Shown here piece after piece: positions 6,456-15,154 of a stretch of 64,000 bases of DNA. A program made the translations under genes and the position numbers. Positions within the stretch are counted from its first letter, which is position 1; every line of letters begins with the position of its first letter. Origin of the DNA: Amaricoccus solimangrovi (GTDB taxonomy: Bacteria > Pseudomonadota > Alphaproteobacteria > Rhodobacterales > Rhodobacteraceae); the NCBI RefSeq assembly GCF_006385685.1, contig NZ_VFRP01000003.1, positions 1 through 64,000 of the forward strand, read 5' to 3'. Under the pieces are notes generated by a model. The model saw only the letters and a program-made list of their open reading frames with translations, had not been told where the DNA came from and searched no databases.

Positions 6456-6495
6456 GGCCGGCGCGGGGGCGCGCAAGTCCCGGACCGCGCCGGCC
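6456..6495 (+). terminator. tctC-tctB intergenic hairpin (processing/attenuator stem)
   Basis: GGCCGGCGCGG (6456-6466) pairs perfectly with CCGCGCCGGCC (6485-6495) around an 18-base loop. No U-tract follows. It starts 8 bases after the tctC stop and lies 46 bases before tctB. It is best explained as a partial terminator or 3' stabilising stem that gives more TctC than TctB/TctA, a common arrangement for abundant binding proteins. Confidence 0.65.
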
Positions 6496-6541
6496 GATCC
6501 TTCCCCCGCCCGCGCGGCGGCCCATCTTTCCCGAGGTTCCC

Positions 6542-6979
6542 ATGCCTGACCGGATCTTCGCCGCGGCGCTCGCCGTCGTCACGCTGATCTACGGCGCGCT
6601 CGCCTTCTTCGTCATTTCCGCGCCGTTCCAGTACGACCCTCTCGGCCCGGAAGCCTGGCCGCGGCTGCTCTCGGTCGCGATGCTCCTCTGCCTGATCGGG
6701 CTGCTCTGGCGCCCGGCCACGCGGGATTTCGACGTGGACGGCCCCAGCTGGGCGCGGCTCGCGCTCGTGCTGGCGCTGCTGGTCGGTTACGCGGTGCTGT
6801 TCCAGCCGCTCGGATTCATCCTCTCGACCGCGCTCTTCGCGGCGATCACCTCGCGCCTGCTCGGCGCCGCCTGGCCGCGCGCGGCGCTCTTCGGCGTGCT
6901 GATCGGCGCCGGCGGCTACCTGCTCTGCGTGGGGCTGCTCGACCTCAATCTGCCGGCCGGCCCGCTGCCCCGGCTCTGA
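6542..6979 (+). CDS. tctB: tripartite tricarboxylate transporter small membrane subunit TctB
   Basis: 145 residues, four predicted transmembrane helices (about 5-25, 38-55, 76-95 and 100-140). The FQYDPLGPEAWPRLLS segment after helix 1 is typical of the TctB family, which has a conserved LGP..WPR loop. TctB is the poorly conserved small subunit that forms the permease with TctA. It lies directly upstream of tctA, 13 bases apart. Confidence 0.88.
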   Translation: MPDRIFAAALAVVTLIYGALAFFVISAPFQYDPLGPEAWPRLLSVAMLLCLIGLLWRPATRDFDVDGPSWARLALVLALLVGYAVLFQPLGFILSTALFAAITSRLLGAAWPRAALFGVLIGAGGYLLCVGLLDLNLPAGPLPRL

Positions 6980-6992
6980 AGGACCCTTTCCG

Positions 6993-8510
6993 ATGATGGA
7001 AGTGCTCTCCGGGCTCGGCACCGGCTTCTCGGTCGCCCTGACCCCGTTCAACCTGATGCTGGTGCTCGGCGGCTGCTTCGCCGGCACGCTGATCGGCGCC
7101 CTGCCCGGCATCGGCCCGATCAACGGCGTCGCCATCCTGCTGCCGATCGCCTACGGGCTCGGCTTTCCGCCGGAATCGGCGCTGATCCTGCTCGCGGGCA
7201 TCTATTACGGCGCCGAATACGGCGGCCGGATCTCGTCGATCCTGCTGAACGTGCCCGGCGACGCCGGCGCGGTGATGACGACGCTCGACGGCAACCCGAT
7301 GGCCAGGAACGGCCAGGCGGGCAAGGCGCTGTCGCTCTCCGCCGTCGCCTCCTTCGTCGGCGGCACGGTCTCGGTGGTGCTGATGTCGCTCTTCGGGCCG
7401 GTGCTCGCGAGTTTCGGCGTGAAGTTCCAGCCCTCGGACTACGTCGCGCTCATGGTCTTCGCCTTCGCCTGCCTCGCCTCGCTGGTCGGCTCCAGCCCGG
7501 TCAAGACGCTGATCGGCGCGCTGATCGGGCTGATGCTCGCGACCGTCGGCGTCGATGCGAATACCGGCGTGCAGCGCTACAGCTTCGGCATTCCCGACCT
7601 GCTCGCCGGGATCGATTTCCTGATCGTGGTGATCGGCCTCTTCGGCATGGCGGAACTCTTCCACCTCGTGGAAAGCCAGGTCCGGGGCCGGCTCTCCACC
7701 GTGCCGATCGACAAGAGCTTCGTCACCTGGGCCGATCTCGCCCGGACGAAATGGACCATCCTGCGCTCCTCGCTGATCGGCTTCATCATCGGCGTGCTGC
7801 CCGGCACCGGCGCCTCGGTCGCCTCGGCGGTCGCCTATGGCACCGAGAAGCGGATGGCGGGCGCGGGCGGCGCGAATTTCGGCAAGGGCGACATCCGGGG
7901 CCTCGCGGCGCCCGAGGCGGCGAACAACGGCTCCGCCGGCGGCGCGCTGGTGCCGATGCTGACGCTCGGCATCCCGGGATCGGGCACCACGGCGATCCTG
8001 CTCGGCGCGCTCCTGATGTTCAATGTGACGCCGGGGCCGATGCTCTTCGCGCAGCGGCCGGAGATCGCCTGGGGCCTGATCGCATCGATGTACATCGGCA
8101 ATGTCGCGCTTCTGGTGCTGAACCTGCCGCTGGTCGGGCTCTTCGCCCGGATGCTGACGATCCCGCAGCACTACCTGACGCCGCTCATTGCCATTCTGGC
8201 CTTCATCGGCATCTATTCGATCGTGGGCAATCCGTTCGACCTCTACATGATCATCGGTCTCGGCGTCTTCGGCTGGATCCTGCGCAAGCTCGACTTCGCG
8301 CTCGCGCCCGTCATCCTCGGCTTCGTGCTCGGCAGCCTGTTCGAGAACAACCTGCGCCGCGCGCTCTCGATCTCCGGCGGCGACTGGCGGATCCTGTTCT
8401 CGACGGTGGACAGCCTCGTGCTCTACGCGCTCGCGGTCGCGGTGGTCGTGGTGCCGATCTGGCTGTCGCGCCGCTCCCGCCGGTTCGCGGCCGTCGCCGA
8501 AGATGAATGA
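6993..8510 (+). CDS. tctA: tripartite tricarboxylate transporter large membrane subunit TctA
   Basis: 505 residues with about 11-12 transmembrane helices. It carries the duplicated TctA signatures: GTLIGALPGIGPINGVAILL near residues 33-52, and in the second half GFIIGVLPGTGASVASAVAYG with APEAANNGSAGGALVPMLTLG and IPGSGTTAILLGAL. The family uses the ion gradient to import carboxylates captured by TctC. The length is normal. Its last 8 bases overlap the start of the AbrB-family gene, so the two are translated together. Confidence 0.93.
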   Translation: MMEVLSGLGTGFSVALTPFNLMLVLGGCFAGTLIGALPGIGPINGVAILLPIAYGLGFPPESALILLAGIYYGAEYGGRISSILLNVPGDAGAVMTTLDGNPMARNGQAGKALSLSAVASFVGGTVSVVLMSLFGPVLASFGVKFQPSDYVALMVFAFACLASLVGSSPVKTLIGALIGLMLATVGVDANTGVQRYSFGIPDLLAGIDFLIVVIGLFGMAELFHLVESQVRGRLSTVPIDKSFVTWADLARTKWTILRSSLIGFIIGVLPGTGASVASAVAYGTEKRMAGAGGANFGKGDIRGLAAPEAANNGSAGGALVPMLTLGIPGSGTTAILLGALLMFNVTPGPMLFAQRPEIAWGLIASMYIGNVALLVLNLPLVGLFARMLTIPQHYLTPLIAILAFIGIYSIVGNPFDLYMIIGLGVFGWILRKLDFALAPVILGFVLGSLFENNLRRALSISGGDWRILFSTVDSLVLYALAVAVVVVPIWLSRRSRRFAAVAEDE

Positions 8511-9519
8511 CGCCTTCGCGCTCCCGCTCCGCACGCTCGCGATCGGCGGGGCGGGGGCCGCGCTCGCCGCGGCGGCGGGCCTGCCCGCCGGCGCGCTGAT
8601 CGGCTCGAGCCTCGCCGTCTCGATCGCGGCCTGGAACGGGATCAGGGTGGCGGTGCCGCCGCTCCCGCGCGAGATCGCCTTCGCCGGGATCGGGGTCTCG
8701 CTCGGGTCCGGCATCAAGCCGAGCATCCTGCATGACGTCGCCACCTGGGCGACGAGCCTCGGTCTGCTCTGCCTCTCGCTGGTCGCGACGCTCGCGGTCG
8801 CCGCGCTGATCCTGCGCCGGGTGTTCCGCTACGATTTCGCGACCTCGGTGCTGGCTTCGAGCCCCGGCACGATGTCCTACGCCGTCGCCGTCGCGCAGGG
8901 GGGCCGGGGCGACATGATCACCATCGTGATCCTGCAGAGCCTCAGGCTGCTCATCCTCGCCTCCGCCCTGCCGCTCGCGATCTTCCTCGCGATCTCGCCC
9001 CCGGCGCAGCTGGCCCCGCCGCTCGTGATGGGGCTGGTCGCGAGCGCGGTGCTCGTGGCACTTGCGATCGGCCTCGGCATTCCGCTCGGCCGGGCGGGGC
9101 TGCCGGCCTCGTTCCTCGTCGCCGGCATGCTGCTCTCGGGCCTCGCCCACGCGCTCGGCCTCGCGGAGGGCCGGCTGCCGCCCTGGGCGATCTTCGGCTG
9201 TTTCGCGATCACCGGCTCGGTGATCGGCACGCGCTTCTCGGGCATCTCGGCGCGGGCGATCCTGTCGCTCGTCGGCGCGGCGGTCGCGACCACGGGCACG
9301 GCGGCCGTCGTCTCGGCCCTCTTCGCCGCCACCGCGGCGCGACTCACGGACCTGCCCCTCGGCCAGGCCTGGGTCGCCTTCGCGCCCGGCGGGGTCGAAG
9401 CCATGGCCGCGATCGGCCTCGGCCTCGGCTACGATCCGGCCTATGTCGCGATCCACCACCTGGTGCGGATCCTGTTCCTGATCGTCGCCCTGCCCCTGAT
9501 CCTCGGGCGGAGCCGGTGA
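8503..9519 (+). CDS. AbrB-family membrane protein at the end of the tct operon
   Basis: 338 residues with about 9-10 helices arranged as two AbrB duplications. Each repeat has a glycine-rich hairpin (ALIGSSLAVSIAAWNG, FAGIGVSLGSGIKPSIL; LVAGMLLSGLAHALG, FGCFAITGSVIGTRFSG), and the SSPGTMSYAVAVAQGGRGDM element is typical of the family. AbrB proteins (named for an effect on aidB expression) have no firmly assigned transport role. Here the start lies inside tctA, so it belongs to the TTT operon. It may act as an additional carboxylate channel or export valve, which is inference. It converges with acpS 10 bases later. Confidence 0.8.
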   Translation: MNDAFALPLRTLAIGGAGAALAAAAGLPAGALIGSSLAVSIAAWNGIRVAVPPLPREIAFAGIGVSLGSGIKPSILHDVATWATSLGLLCLSLVATLAVAALILRRVFRYDFATSVLASSPGTMSYAVAVAQGGRGDMITIVILQSLRLLILASALPLAIFLAISPPAQLAPPLVMGLVASAVLVALAIGLGIPLGRAGLPASFLVAGMLLSGLAHALGLAEGRLPPWAIFGCFAITGSVIGTRFSGISARAILSLVGAAVATTGTAAVVSALFAATAARLTDLPLGQAWVAFAPGGVEAMAAIGLGLGYDPAYVAIHHLVRILFLIVALPLILGRSR

Positions 9520-9529
9520 GGCCCGGCGG

Positions 9530-9955
9530 TCACACCACCACGCTCGGCGGCGGCCCGGGATCCGGGATCGCCTCGAGGATGACGACGGCGTAGGCCCAGG
9601 GGTGATCGTCGGTCAGCGTCAGGTGCAGGACCGGCACGTGGCCCGGCGGGGTGAGCGCGGCGGCGCGCTCCCGGGCCCAGCCGGTCAGCATCAGCGTCGG
9701 CTGGCCGGTGGCGAGATTGACCACGCCCATGTCGCTCCAGACGATGCCCATCCGGAGCCCGGTGCCGAGCGCCTTCGAACAGGCCTCCTTCGCCGCCCAG
9801 CGCTTCGCATAGGTCTCCACCCGGTTCGCGCGGCGCTCGGCGGTCGCCCGTTCGATCGGCGTGTAGACCCGGTCGAGGAAGCGGTCGCCGAAGCGTTCGA
9901 GAGTCCGGCCGATCCGCTCGATATTGCAAAGATCGTTGCCGATGCCGAGGATCAT
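9530..9955 (-). CDS. acpS: holo-[acyl-carrier-protein] synthase
   Basis: 141 residues from the ATG at 9955, where [15 protein letters not shown] gives the family N-terminus. A longer frame to 10078 adds unrelated sequence. AcpS transfers 4'-phosphopantetheine from CoA to ACP. Visible signatures are the Mg-binding Asp in [12 protein letters not shown] and the [16 protein letters not shown] helix (about residues 60-75) with the catalytic Glu. The C-terminal [23 protein letters not shown] strand pair is also present. In many alphaproteobacteria acpS follows pdxJ directly; here a GNAT gene and a DUF1330 gene lie between them. Confidence 0.93.
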   Translation of the reverse strand: MILGIGNDLCNIERIGRTLERFGDRFLDRVYTPIERATAERRANRVETYAKRWAAKEACSKALGTGLRMGIVWSDMGVVNLATGQPTLMLTGWARERAAALTPPGHVPVLHLTLTDDHPWAYAVVILEAIPDPGPPPSVVV

Positions 9956-10028
9956 GCCGCCGCTCCCGCCGGGTGTTCGTCCGGTCGTTCTAGCGGCAAG
10001 CGGGACCGGGTCCAACCAGAGAGACACG

Positions 10029-10562
10029 ATGGCGGACATCACGATCAGGGCGGCGGAGGAAACCGACGCGGCGGGCATCGCCGCGATCTACAACGACGCC
10101 GTGGAGCATACGACGGCGATCTGGAACGAGGCGACCGTCGACGCGGCCAACCGGATCGACTGGATCCGCGGCCGGCGGGCGGCCGGCTATCCGGTGCTGG
10201 TGGCGGTCGATCCGGCGGGCCGGGTGGCGGGCTACGCCTCCTTCGGCGACTGGCGCGCCTTCGACGGCTATCGCCACACGGTCGAGCATTCCGTCTATGT
10301 CCGGGCCGACGCGCGCGGAGCCGGGATCGGCCCGCGGCTGATGCGGGCGCTGATCGCGGAGGCGCGCGACCTGGGCAAGCACGTGATGGTCGCGGGGATC
10401 GAGGCGGGCAATGCCGGCTCGATCGCGCTGCACGAGCGGCTCGGCTTCGCGCGGGTCGGCTTCATGCCCCAGGTCGGGACCAAGTTCGGCCGCTGGCTGG
10501 ACCTCGTCTTCCTGCAGCTCACGCTCGACGCGCGCGAGCGGCCCGGGGATGCTGCGCGCTAG
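10029..10562 (+). CDS. GNAT acetyltransferase, phosphinothricin/methionine-sulfoximine type
   Basis: 177 residues from the ATG at 10029 (AGAGAGA upstream). It starts [20 protein letters not shown], with [19 protein letters not shown] matching the first helices of the Pat/MnaT group. Core GNAT motifs are present: motif A with the acetyl-CoA loop in [20 protein letters not shown] (about 92-111), and motif B in [20 protein letters not shown]. Members acetylate methionine sulfoximine, phosphinothricin or related amino-acid analogues. The real substrate is unknown. It is divergent from acpS with a 73-base shared promoter region, and convergent with the DUF1330 gene. Confidence 0.85.
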   Translation: MADITIRAAEETDAAGIAAIYNDAVEHTTAIWNEATVDAANRIDWIRGRRAAGYPVLVAVDPAGRVAGYASFGDWRAFDGYRHTVEHSVYVRADARGAGIGPRLMRALIAEARDLGKHVMVAGIEAGNAGSIALHERLGFARVGFMPQVGTKFGRWLDLVFLQLTLDARERPGDAAR

Positions 10563-10574
10563 CGCCTTCGGGGT

Positions 10575-10868
10575 TCAGCCGAGCTCGCCGCGCAGCAGGA
10601 CCAGGCTCCGCTTCGCCGCCTTCGCCGCGAAGACCCGCGCCGCCTCGTAAGCGGGATCCTCGTAGCAGGCTCGCGCCGCCTCGTGGCTCGGAAACTCGAC
10701 GAGCAGCATCCGGCTCGCGTCGCGGGCCTCCAGAAGCCGCGCGGCTTCCGAGACGCTCACGAGACGCGCCCCGTACCGCTTCGCGATCGGCGCCCAGAGG
10801 GCCCCGTATTCCGCCTGCGCGGCCTGGTCCGTGATCTCGGTGCCAAGGATGAGCCAGTAGCCTTTCAT
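10575..10868 (-). CDS. DUF1330 family protein
   Basis: 97 residues. MKGYWLILGTEITDQAAQAEY, the central MLLVEFPSHEAARACYEDPAYEAAR and a short C-terminal strand match DUF1330, small dimeric alpha-beta barrel proteins (EthD/ABM-like fold). Their reaction is not established. It lies between pdxJ and the GNAT gene, transcribed in the same direction as pdxJ, from whose end it is separated upstream by 44 bases. It may be co-transcribed with acpS, with the GNAT gene on the opposite strand in between. Confidence 0.8.
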   Translation of the reverse strand: MKGYWLILGTEITDQAAQAEYGALWAPIAKRYGARLVSVSEAARLLEARDASRMLLVEFPSHEAARACYEDPAYEAARVFAAKAAKRSLVLLRGELG

Positions 10869-10912
10869 TCGATCCTCCCGATCATGCCCCTTCCGCTCCG
10901 GAGGCGGGGCGG

Positions 10913-11686
10913 TCAGTCCGCGCGGTTCCGGACCAGGGCGCGGGCCGCGTCCATCGCGGCGCGCATCCGCTGGATCGAGGCCTCGAGTCCGACGAAGATC
11001 GCCTCCCCGATCAGGAAATGGCCGATGTTGAGTTCGGCGAGCTCCGGGATCGCCGCGATCGGGCCGACGCTGTCATAGGTGAGCCCGTGGCCCGCGTGCA
11101 CCTCGAGGCCGATCCCGCGCGCGAAGGCGGCCATCTCGACGATGCGCGCCAGTTCCGCGTCGCGCGCCGCCGTCTCGCCCGCGACTTCGGCGTCGCAATA
11201 GGCGCCGGTATGAAGCTCGATCACCGGCGCGCCGATGCGCCGCGCCGCCTCGATCTGGCCCCGGTCGGCGGCGATGAACATCGAGACCCGGCAGCCGGCC
11301 TCGGCGAGCGGCGCGACGAAATCCGCGAGCCGGGCCTCGTCGCGCAGGATGTCGAGCCCGCCCTCGGTCGTGCGCTCCTCGCGTTTCTCCGGCACGAGGC
11401 AGACGGCATGGGGCCGGAGCCGCAGCGCGATCGCGCGCATCTCCTCGGTCGCGGCCATCTCCATGTTGAGCGGCAGGGTGAGGTTCGCGGCCAGCGCCTC
11501 GATGTCGGCGTCGGTGATGTGGCGGCGATCCTCGCGCAGATGCGCGGTGATTCCGTCGGCGCCCGCCGCCTCGGCGAGCCGCGCGGCGCGCAGCGGGTCG
11601 GGCACCGGCCCGCCCCGCGCGTTCCTGACGGTCGCCACGTGATCGATGTTCACCCCGAGCCTGAGCCGTCCATCTGATCCGGTCAT
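10913..11686 (-). CDS. pdxJ: pyridoxine 5'-phosphate synthase
   Basis: 257 residues. PdxJ condenses 1-deoxyxylulose-5-phosphate with 3-amino-2-oxopropyl phosphate to give pyridoxine 5'-phosphate. Signature blocks are [16 protein letters not shown] (residues 11-26), [14 protein letters not shown] with catalytic His and Arg, [51 protein letters not shown] and [15 protein letters not shown]. The length is normal. AGGACC lies upstream of the ATG. It heads a leftward group with the DUF2062 gene, rsh and rpoZ upstream of it in the same orientation, a typical alphaproteobacterial order. Confidence 0.95.
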   Translation of the reverse strand: MTGSDGRLRLGVNIDHVATVRNARGGPVPDPLRAARLAEAAGADGITAHLREDRRHITDADIEALAANLTLPLNMEMAATEEMRAIALRLRPHAVCLVPEKREERTTEGGLDILRDEARLADFVAPLAEAGCRVSMFIAADRGQIEAARRIGAPVIELHTGAYCDAEVAGETAARDAELARIVEMAAFARGIGLEVHAGHGLTYDSVGPIAAIPELAELNIGHFLIGEAIFVGLEASIQRMRAAMDAARALVRNRAD

Positions 11687-11754
11687 GATGAGAGGTCCTT
11701 TCCGTCAGCCGCGCGCAGGTTATACGCCCGGCCGCGCCACTTGCCAGCCCGCGC

Positions 11755-12402
11755 TCATTCGGCCTCGCCGGCGTGGGTCGGCGCGGCGTCGAGCCGCGTC
11801 TTCGCCCGCCGGAGCATCCGCGTCCGCCGTCGCGCCTGGTAGGCGGTGACGATCGGCCGCACCATGTAGTACGAGGCGATGCCGGTGACGATCCCCGGCA
11901 GCAGGCCGCCCACCATGTAGGGCCAGGCCATGTCGTAGACGAAGAGGCTCAGCTTCTGCCATTGCGGATGGCCGAAGCCGAAGAGGCTGAGCGAGCTTTC
12001 CCAGAGCCCGGACGCCGCCTGGCTGAAGGCCTCGGCGATGCGGCCGAAGTCGCGGCCGGAAACCCCGTGGCCGAGGATGCGGCGGCCGAGCGTCAGGCTC
12101 AGCCCCGCGATGAAGGGAAAGGTCAGCGGATTGCCGACCAGCGTGCCGATCAGGCTCGCCATCACGTTGCATCGGAGAAGCCAGGCCAGCCCGACGCCGC
12201 AGACGAGGTGCAGACCGAAGAGCGGCGTGAAGGAGATGAAGGCGCCGCAGGCGAAGCCGAGCGCGATCCGGTGCGGCGTGTCGGGCAGGCGGCGCACCCT
12301 GTGCCCGAGATATTCGATCCCGCGCCGGTAGCCCCGGCGCGGATAGACCCATTCGCGCAGCCGGACCAGCACCGGCGGCTTGTCGCGTCGCTTGAAGACC
12401 AT
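11755..12402 (-). CDS. DUF2062 membrane protein
   Basis: 215 residues. A basic N-terminus (MVFKRRDKPPVLVRLREWVY) is followed by the DUF2062 block: TPHRIALGFACGAFISFTPLFGLH, VMASLIGTLVGNPLTFPFIAGLS, and a C-terminal hydrophobic pair with GGLLPGIVTGIASYYMVRPIV. About three to four transmembrane helices are predicted. Some DUF2062 proteins are fused to glycosyltransferases, but no function is established for the stand-alone form. It sits between rsh and pdxJ, as in related genomes. Confidence 0.85.
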   Translation of the reverse strand: MVFKRRDKPPVLVRLREWVYPRRGYRRGIEYLGHRVRRLPDTPHRIALGFACGAFISFTPLFGLHLVCGVGLAWLLRCNVMASLIGTLVGNPLTFPFIAGLSLTLGRRILGHGVSGRDFGRIAEAFSQAASGLWESSLSLFGFGHPQWQKLSLFVYDMAWPYMVGGLLPGIVTGIASYYMVRPIVTAYQARRRTRMLRRAKTRLDAAPTHAGEAE

Positions 12403-12462
12403 CGCGCGTGACCGCCGCCTTCCCTTCCTGACCGGCGCGACGGCCCCGCCGCGCCGAAGCCG

Positions 12463-14646
12463 TCAGCCGCCCGCGGCTGCTTCCTCGGTCGAGGGCGCGC
12501 GGTAGCGCCGCGCCTCGGCCACATCCGAATCGGCTTCGAGCGCCGTGAGGATGTGCGTCAGGTGTTCCATATCCCTGACCTCCGCGTCTATCAGCAGTCG
12601 ATAGAAATCCGGCTTGCGGTCGGCGAAGACGATGTTGGTGATGTTGGCCCTATGCTCTCCGAGCAGGGTGCAGATCCGCCCGAGCACGCCGGCGTCGTTC
12701 GCCATCACCACCTCGATCCGCACCATATGCTCGGCATGGGCGTTGCCTTCGGCCCAGCGCAGGTCGATCCAGCGGTCGGGCGTATCCTCGTAGGCGACGA
12801 GGCTCGCGCAGTCGATCGCATGGATCACGACGCCCTTGCCCCGCACGGCGATGCCGACGATCCGTTCGCCCGGGATCGGGTTGCAGCAGGGCGCGGGATG
12901 CGCGGTCTGGCCGGAGCCGAGGCCGATGACGACCGACTGCTTCGGATCGGGCGTCCGGGGCAGCCCGGCCTCGCGGATCAGTTCGGGATAGAGCGTGGCG
13001 ACCAGATCCTTGCCCGTCATCTCCGCGCCGCCGAGCCGGGCCAGCACGTCGTCGGCCTCCTCGAGGCCGAGCCGGCGCGCGGCGGTCTCGAGCGCCTTGT
13101 CGGTCGCCTTCTTGCCCACGCGCTCCAGGCTGACGCGGGCGATCTCGCGGCCGAGCCGCACCTGGGTCGCGCGCTGCTCGCCCCGGATCGAGCGGCGGAT
13201 CGCGGATTTCGCGCGGCCGGTGACGACCATGTCCTCCCAGGAGGGCTGCGGCCGCTGCCCCTCGGCGCGGATGATCGTGACCTGCTGGCCGTTCCTGAGC
13301 TTGGTCCAGAGCGGCACGCGCTGCCCGTCGACCTTGGCGCCGACGCAGCTGTCGCCGATCCGCGTATGGATCGCATAGGCGAAGTCGATCGGCGTGGCGC
13401 CCTTCGGCAGGTTCACCACCTCACCCTTCGGCGTGAAGCAGAAGACGTGGTCGGTGAACATCTCGAGCTTCACATGCTCGAGGAAATCGCTCGAATCCTC
13501 ATTGCCGTCGAATCGCTCGGTGATCGCGCGGAGCCACTGGAACGGATCGACCGCGAAGGGATTCTCGAACCGCTCCCCGTCCTTGTAGGACCAGTGCGCG
13601 GCGACGCCTGTCTCGGCCACCGCGTGCATCTCGGCGGTGCGGATCTGCACCTCGACCCGTTTGCCGTCGCGGCCCGAGACCGTGGTGTGGATCGAGCGGT
13701 AGCCGTTCGACTTCGGCTGGCTGATGTAGTCCTTGAACCGCCCCGGCACCGCCGTCCAGCGCCGGTGCACCGCGCCGAGCGCGGTGTAGCAGTCCGCGAC
13801 CGAATCGGTGATGATGCGGAAGCCGTAGATGTCCGAGAGGCGCGAGAAGCCTTCCTTGCGCTCCTCCATCTTGCGCCAGACCGAATAGGGCTTCTTCTCC
13901 CGGCCGAAGACCACCGCCTCGACCCCAGCCTGGTCGAGCGCGACGCGGATGTCCTCGGTGATCTTCGGGATCACGTCGCCGCTGTCGTTGCGAAGCGTGA
14001 CGAAGCGGCGGATGATCGACTTGCGCGCTTCCGGGTTGAGGATGCGGAAGCCGATGTCCTCGAGCTCGTCGCGCATCCACTGCATGCCCATCCGGCCCGC
14101 GAGGGGCGCGAAGATCTCCATCGTCTCGCGCGCCTTGCGGGCCTGCTTCTCGGGCCGCAGGTGGCGGATCGTGCGCATGTTGTGCAGCCGGTCGGCGAGC
14201 TTCACCAGGAGCACGCGCGGATCGCGCGACATCGCCATCAGGAGCTTGCGGAAATTCTCCGCCTGCGCGTTCTCGACCGAGGAGAGCTCGAGATTGGTGA
14301 GCTTCGTCACCCCGTCGACGAGCTGCGCGATCTCCTCCCCGAAGCGGCGGGCGATCGCGCCATAGGTCGAGCCCGTATCCTCGATCGTGTCGTGCAGCAG
14401 CGCGGTGATGATCGTCGCGTCGTCGAGCCGCTGCTCGGCGAGCAGCATGGCGACGGCGACCGGATGGCTGAAATAGGGCTCGCCCGAGGAGCGCAGCTGG
14501 CCGGAATGCATCTCCCGGCCGTATTCATAGGCCTCGGCGAGCAGCGCCGAACTGGAATTGGGATTATAGGAGCGGACGAGATCCGTGAGGCTCGTGACCG
14601 GGATGATGCCGTCGGGGCCCGGCTTGACCGGGATCATCTCCGCCAT
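12463..14646 (-). CDS. rsh: bifunctional (p)ppGpp synthetase/hydrolase (Rsh, RelA/SpoT family)
   Basis: 727 residues. The N-terminal HD hydrolase (about 45-200) has HPVAVAMLLAEQRLDDATII followed by LLHDTIEDT and LADRLHNMRT. The synthetase (about 240-360) has the bifunctional RFKD motif in VPGRFKDYISQPKSNGYRS, not the EFDD of synthetase-only RelA. TGS (about 390-450; VFCFTPKGEVVNLPKGATPIDFAY), a conserved middle region and a C-terminal ACT domain (about 645-720) complete the standard architecture. It makes and degrades the stringent-response alarmone, the single Rsh expected in alphaproteobacteria. It is next to rpoZ, whose product forms the ppGpp site on RNA polymerase. Confidence 0.95.
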   Translation of the reverse strand: MAEMIPVKPGPDGIIPVTSLTDLVRSYNPNSSSALLAEAYEYGREMHSGQLRSSGEPYFSHPVAVAMLLAEQRLDDATIITALLHDTIEDTGSTYGAIARRFGEEIAQLVDGVTKLTNLELSSVENAQAENFRKLLMAMSRDPRVLLVKLADRLHNMRTIRHLRPEKQARKARETMEIFAPLAGRMGMQWMRDELEDIGFRILNPEARKSIIRRFVTLRNDSGDVIPKITEDIRVALDQAGVEAVVFGREKKPYSVWRKMEERKEGFSRLSDIYGFRIITDSVADCYTALGAVHRRWTAVPGRFKDYISQPKSNGYRSIHTTVSGRDGKRVEVQIRTAEMHAVAETGVAAHWSYKDGERFENPFAVDPFQWLRAITERFDGNEDSSDFLEHVKLEMFTDHVFCFTPKGEVVNLPKGATPIDFAYAIHTRIGDSCVGAKVDGQRVPLWTKLRNGQQVTIIRAEGQRPQPSWEDMVVTGRAKSAIRRSIRGEQRATQVRLGREIARVSLERVGKKATDKALETAARRLGLEEADDVLARLGGAEMTGKDLVATLYPELIREAGLPRTPDPKQSVVIGLGSGQTAHPAPCCNPIPGERIVGIAVRGKGVVIHAIDCASLVAYEDTPDRWIDLRWAEGNAHAEHMVRIEVVMANDAGVLGRICTLLGEHRANITNIVFADRKPDFYRLLIDAEVRDMEHLTHILTALEADSDVAEARRYRAPSTEEAAAGG

Positions 14647-14670
14647 GGCGGTCGGGCCCCCGGGTCTTCG

Positions 14671-15018
14671 TCAGTTCTCGCCCTGCGCTTCCATCAGCGC
14701 GCGCAGCAGCCGTTCCTCGGACATGTCGTCCTCGACGGGCGCGTCGTTGCCGATGAGCAGCGCCATGTTGTCCTCTTCCGGCTCGTCGACCTCGATCTGC
14801 CGCTGGAAGCTCTCGATCGCCGAATCGCGCAGCTGGTCGGCGGTCAGCGTCTCCTCCGCGATCTCGCGCAGCGCCACCACCGGGTTCTTGTCGTTGTCGC
14901 GGTCCACGGTCAGCGGCACGCCGGAAGCGAGCGCGCGGGCACGGTGCGCGGCGAGCATCACGAGCTCGAACCGGTTCGGCACCTTGTCGACGCAGTCTTC
15001 AACGGTAACGCGGGCCAT
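14671..15018 (-). CDS. rpoZ: RNA polymerase omega subunit
   Basis: 115 residues. [20 protein letters not shown] and [13 protein letters not shown] form the conserved N-terminal omega fold; [26 protein letters not shown] follows. The acidic tail (about 75-115) is lineage-specific. Omega assists beta-prime assembly and contributes to the ppGpp site at the beta-prime interface. It is 24 bases upstream of rsh in the same direction, so the two are likely co-transcribed. The 136 bases upstream (15019-15154) carry no gene and presumably the promoter. Confidence 0.95.
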   Translation of the reverse strand: MARVTVEDCVDKVPNRFELVMLAAHRARALASGVPLTVDRDNDKNPVVALREIAEETLTADQLRDSAIESFQRQIEVDEPEEDNMALLIGNDAPVEDDMSEERLLRALMEAQGEN

Positions 15019-15154
15019 AGGGCAGCCTCCAGATCATCCTGAGCGCGGAAAAACATTACGTATCCCCCTCCGGCCATGATGGCAAGGGGGGTCGCGAAAA
15101 CGCCCGAGGCACTCGGAGCATCAAATCACGCCCGCCGCCCCGGAACAAGATGCC

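Noticed and set aside
12553-15042. 829-codon open frame on the plus strand, antisense to rsh and rpoZ
   Set aside because: Arg/Ala/Asp/Gly-biased translation with no domain, exactly opposite two certain genes. High third-position GC keeps antisense frames open in this DNA.
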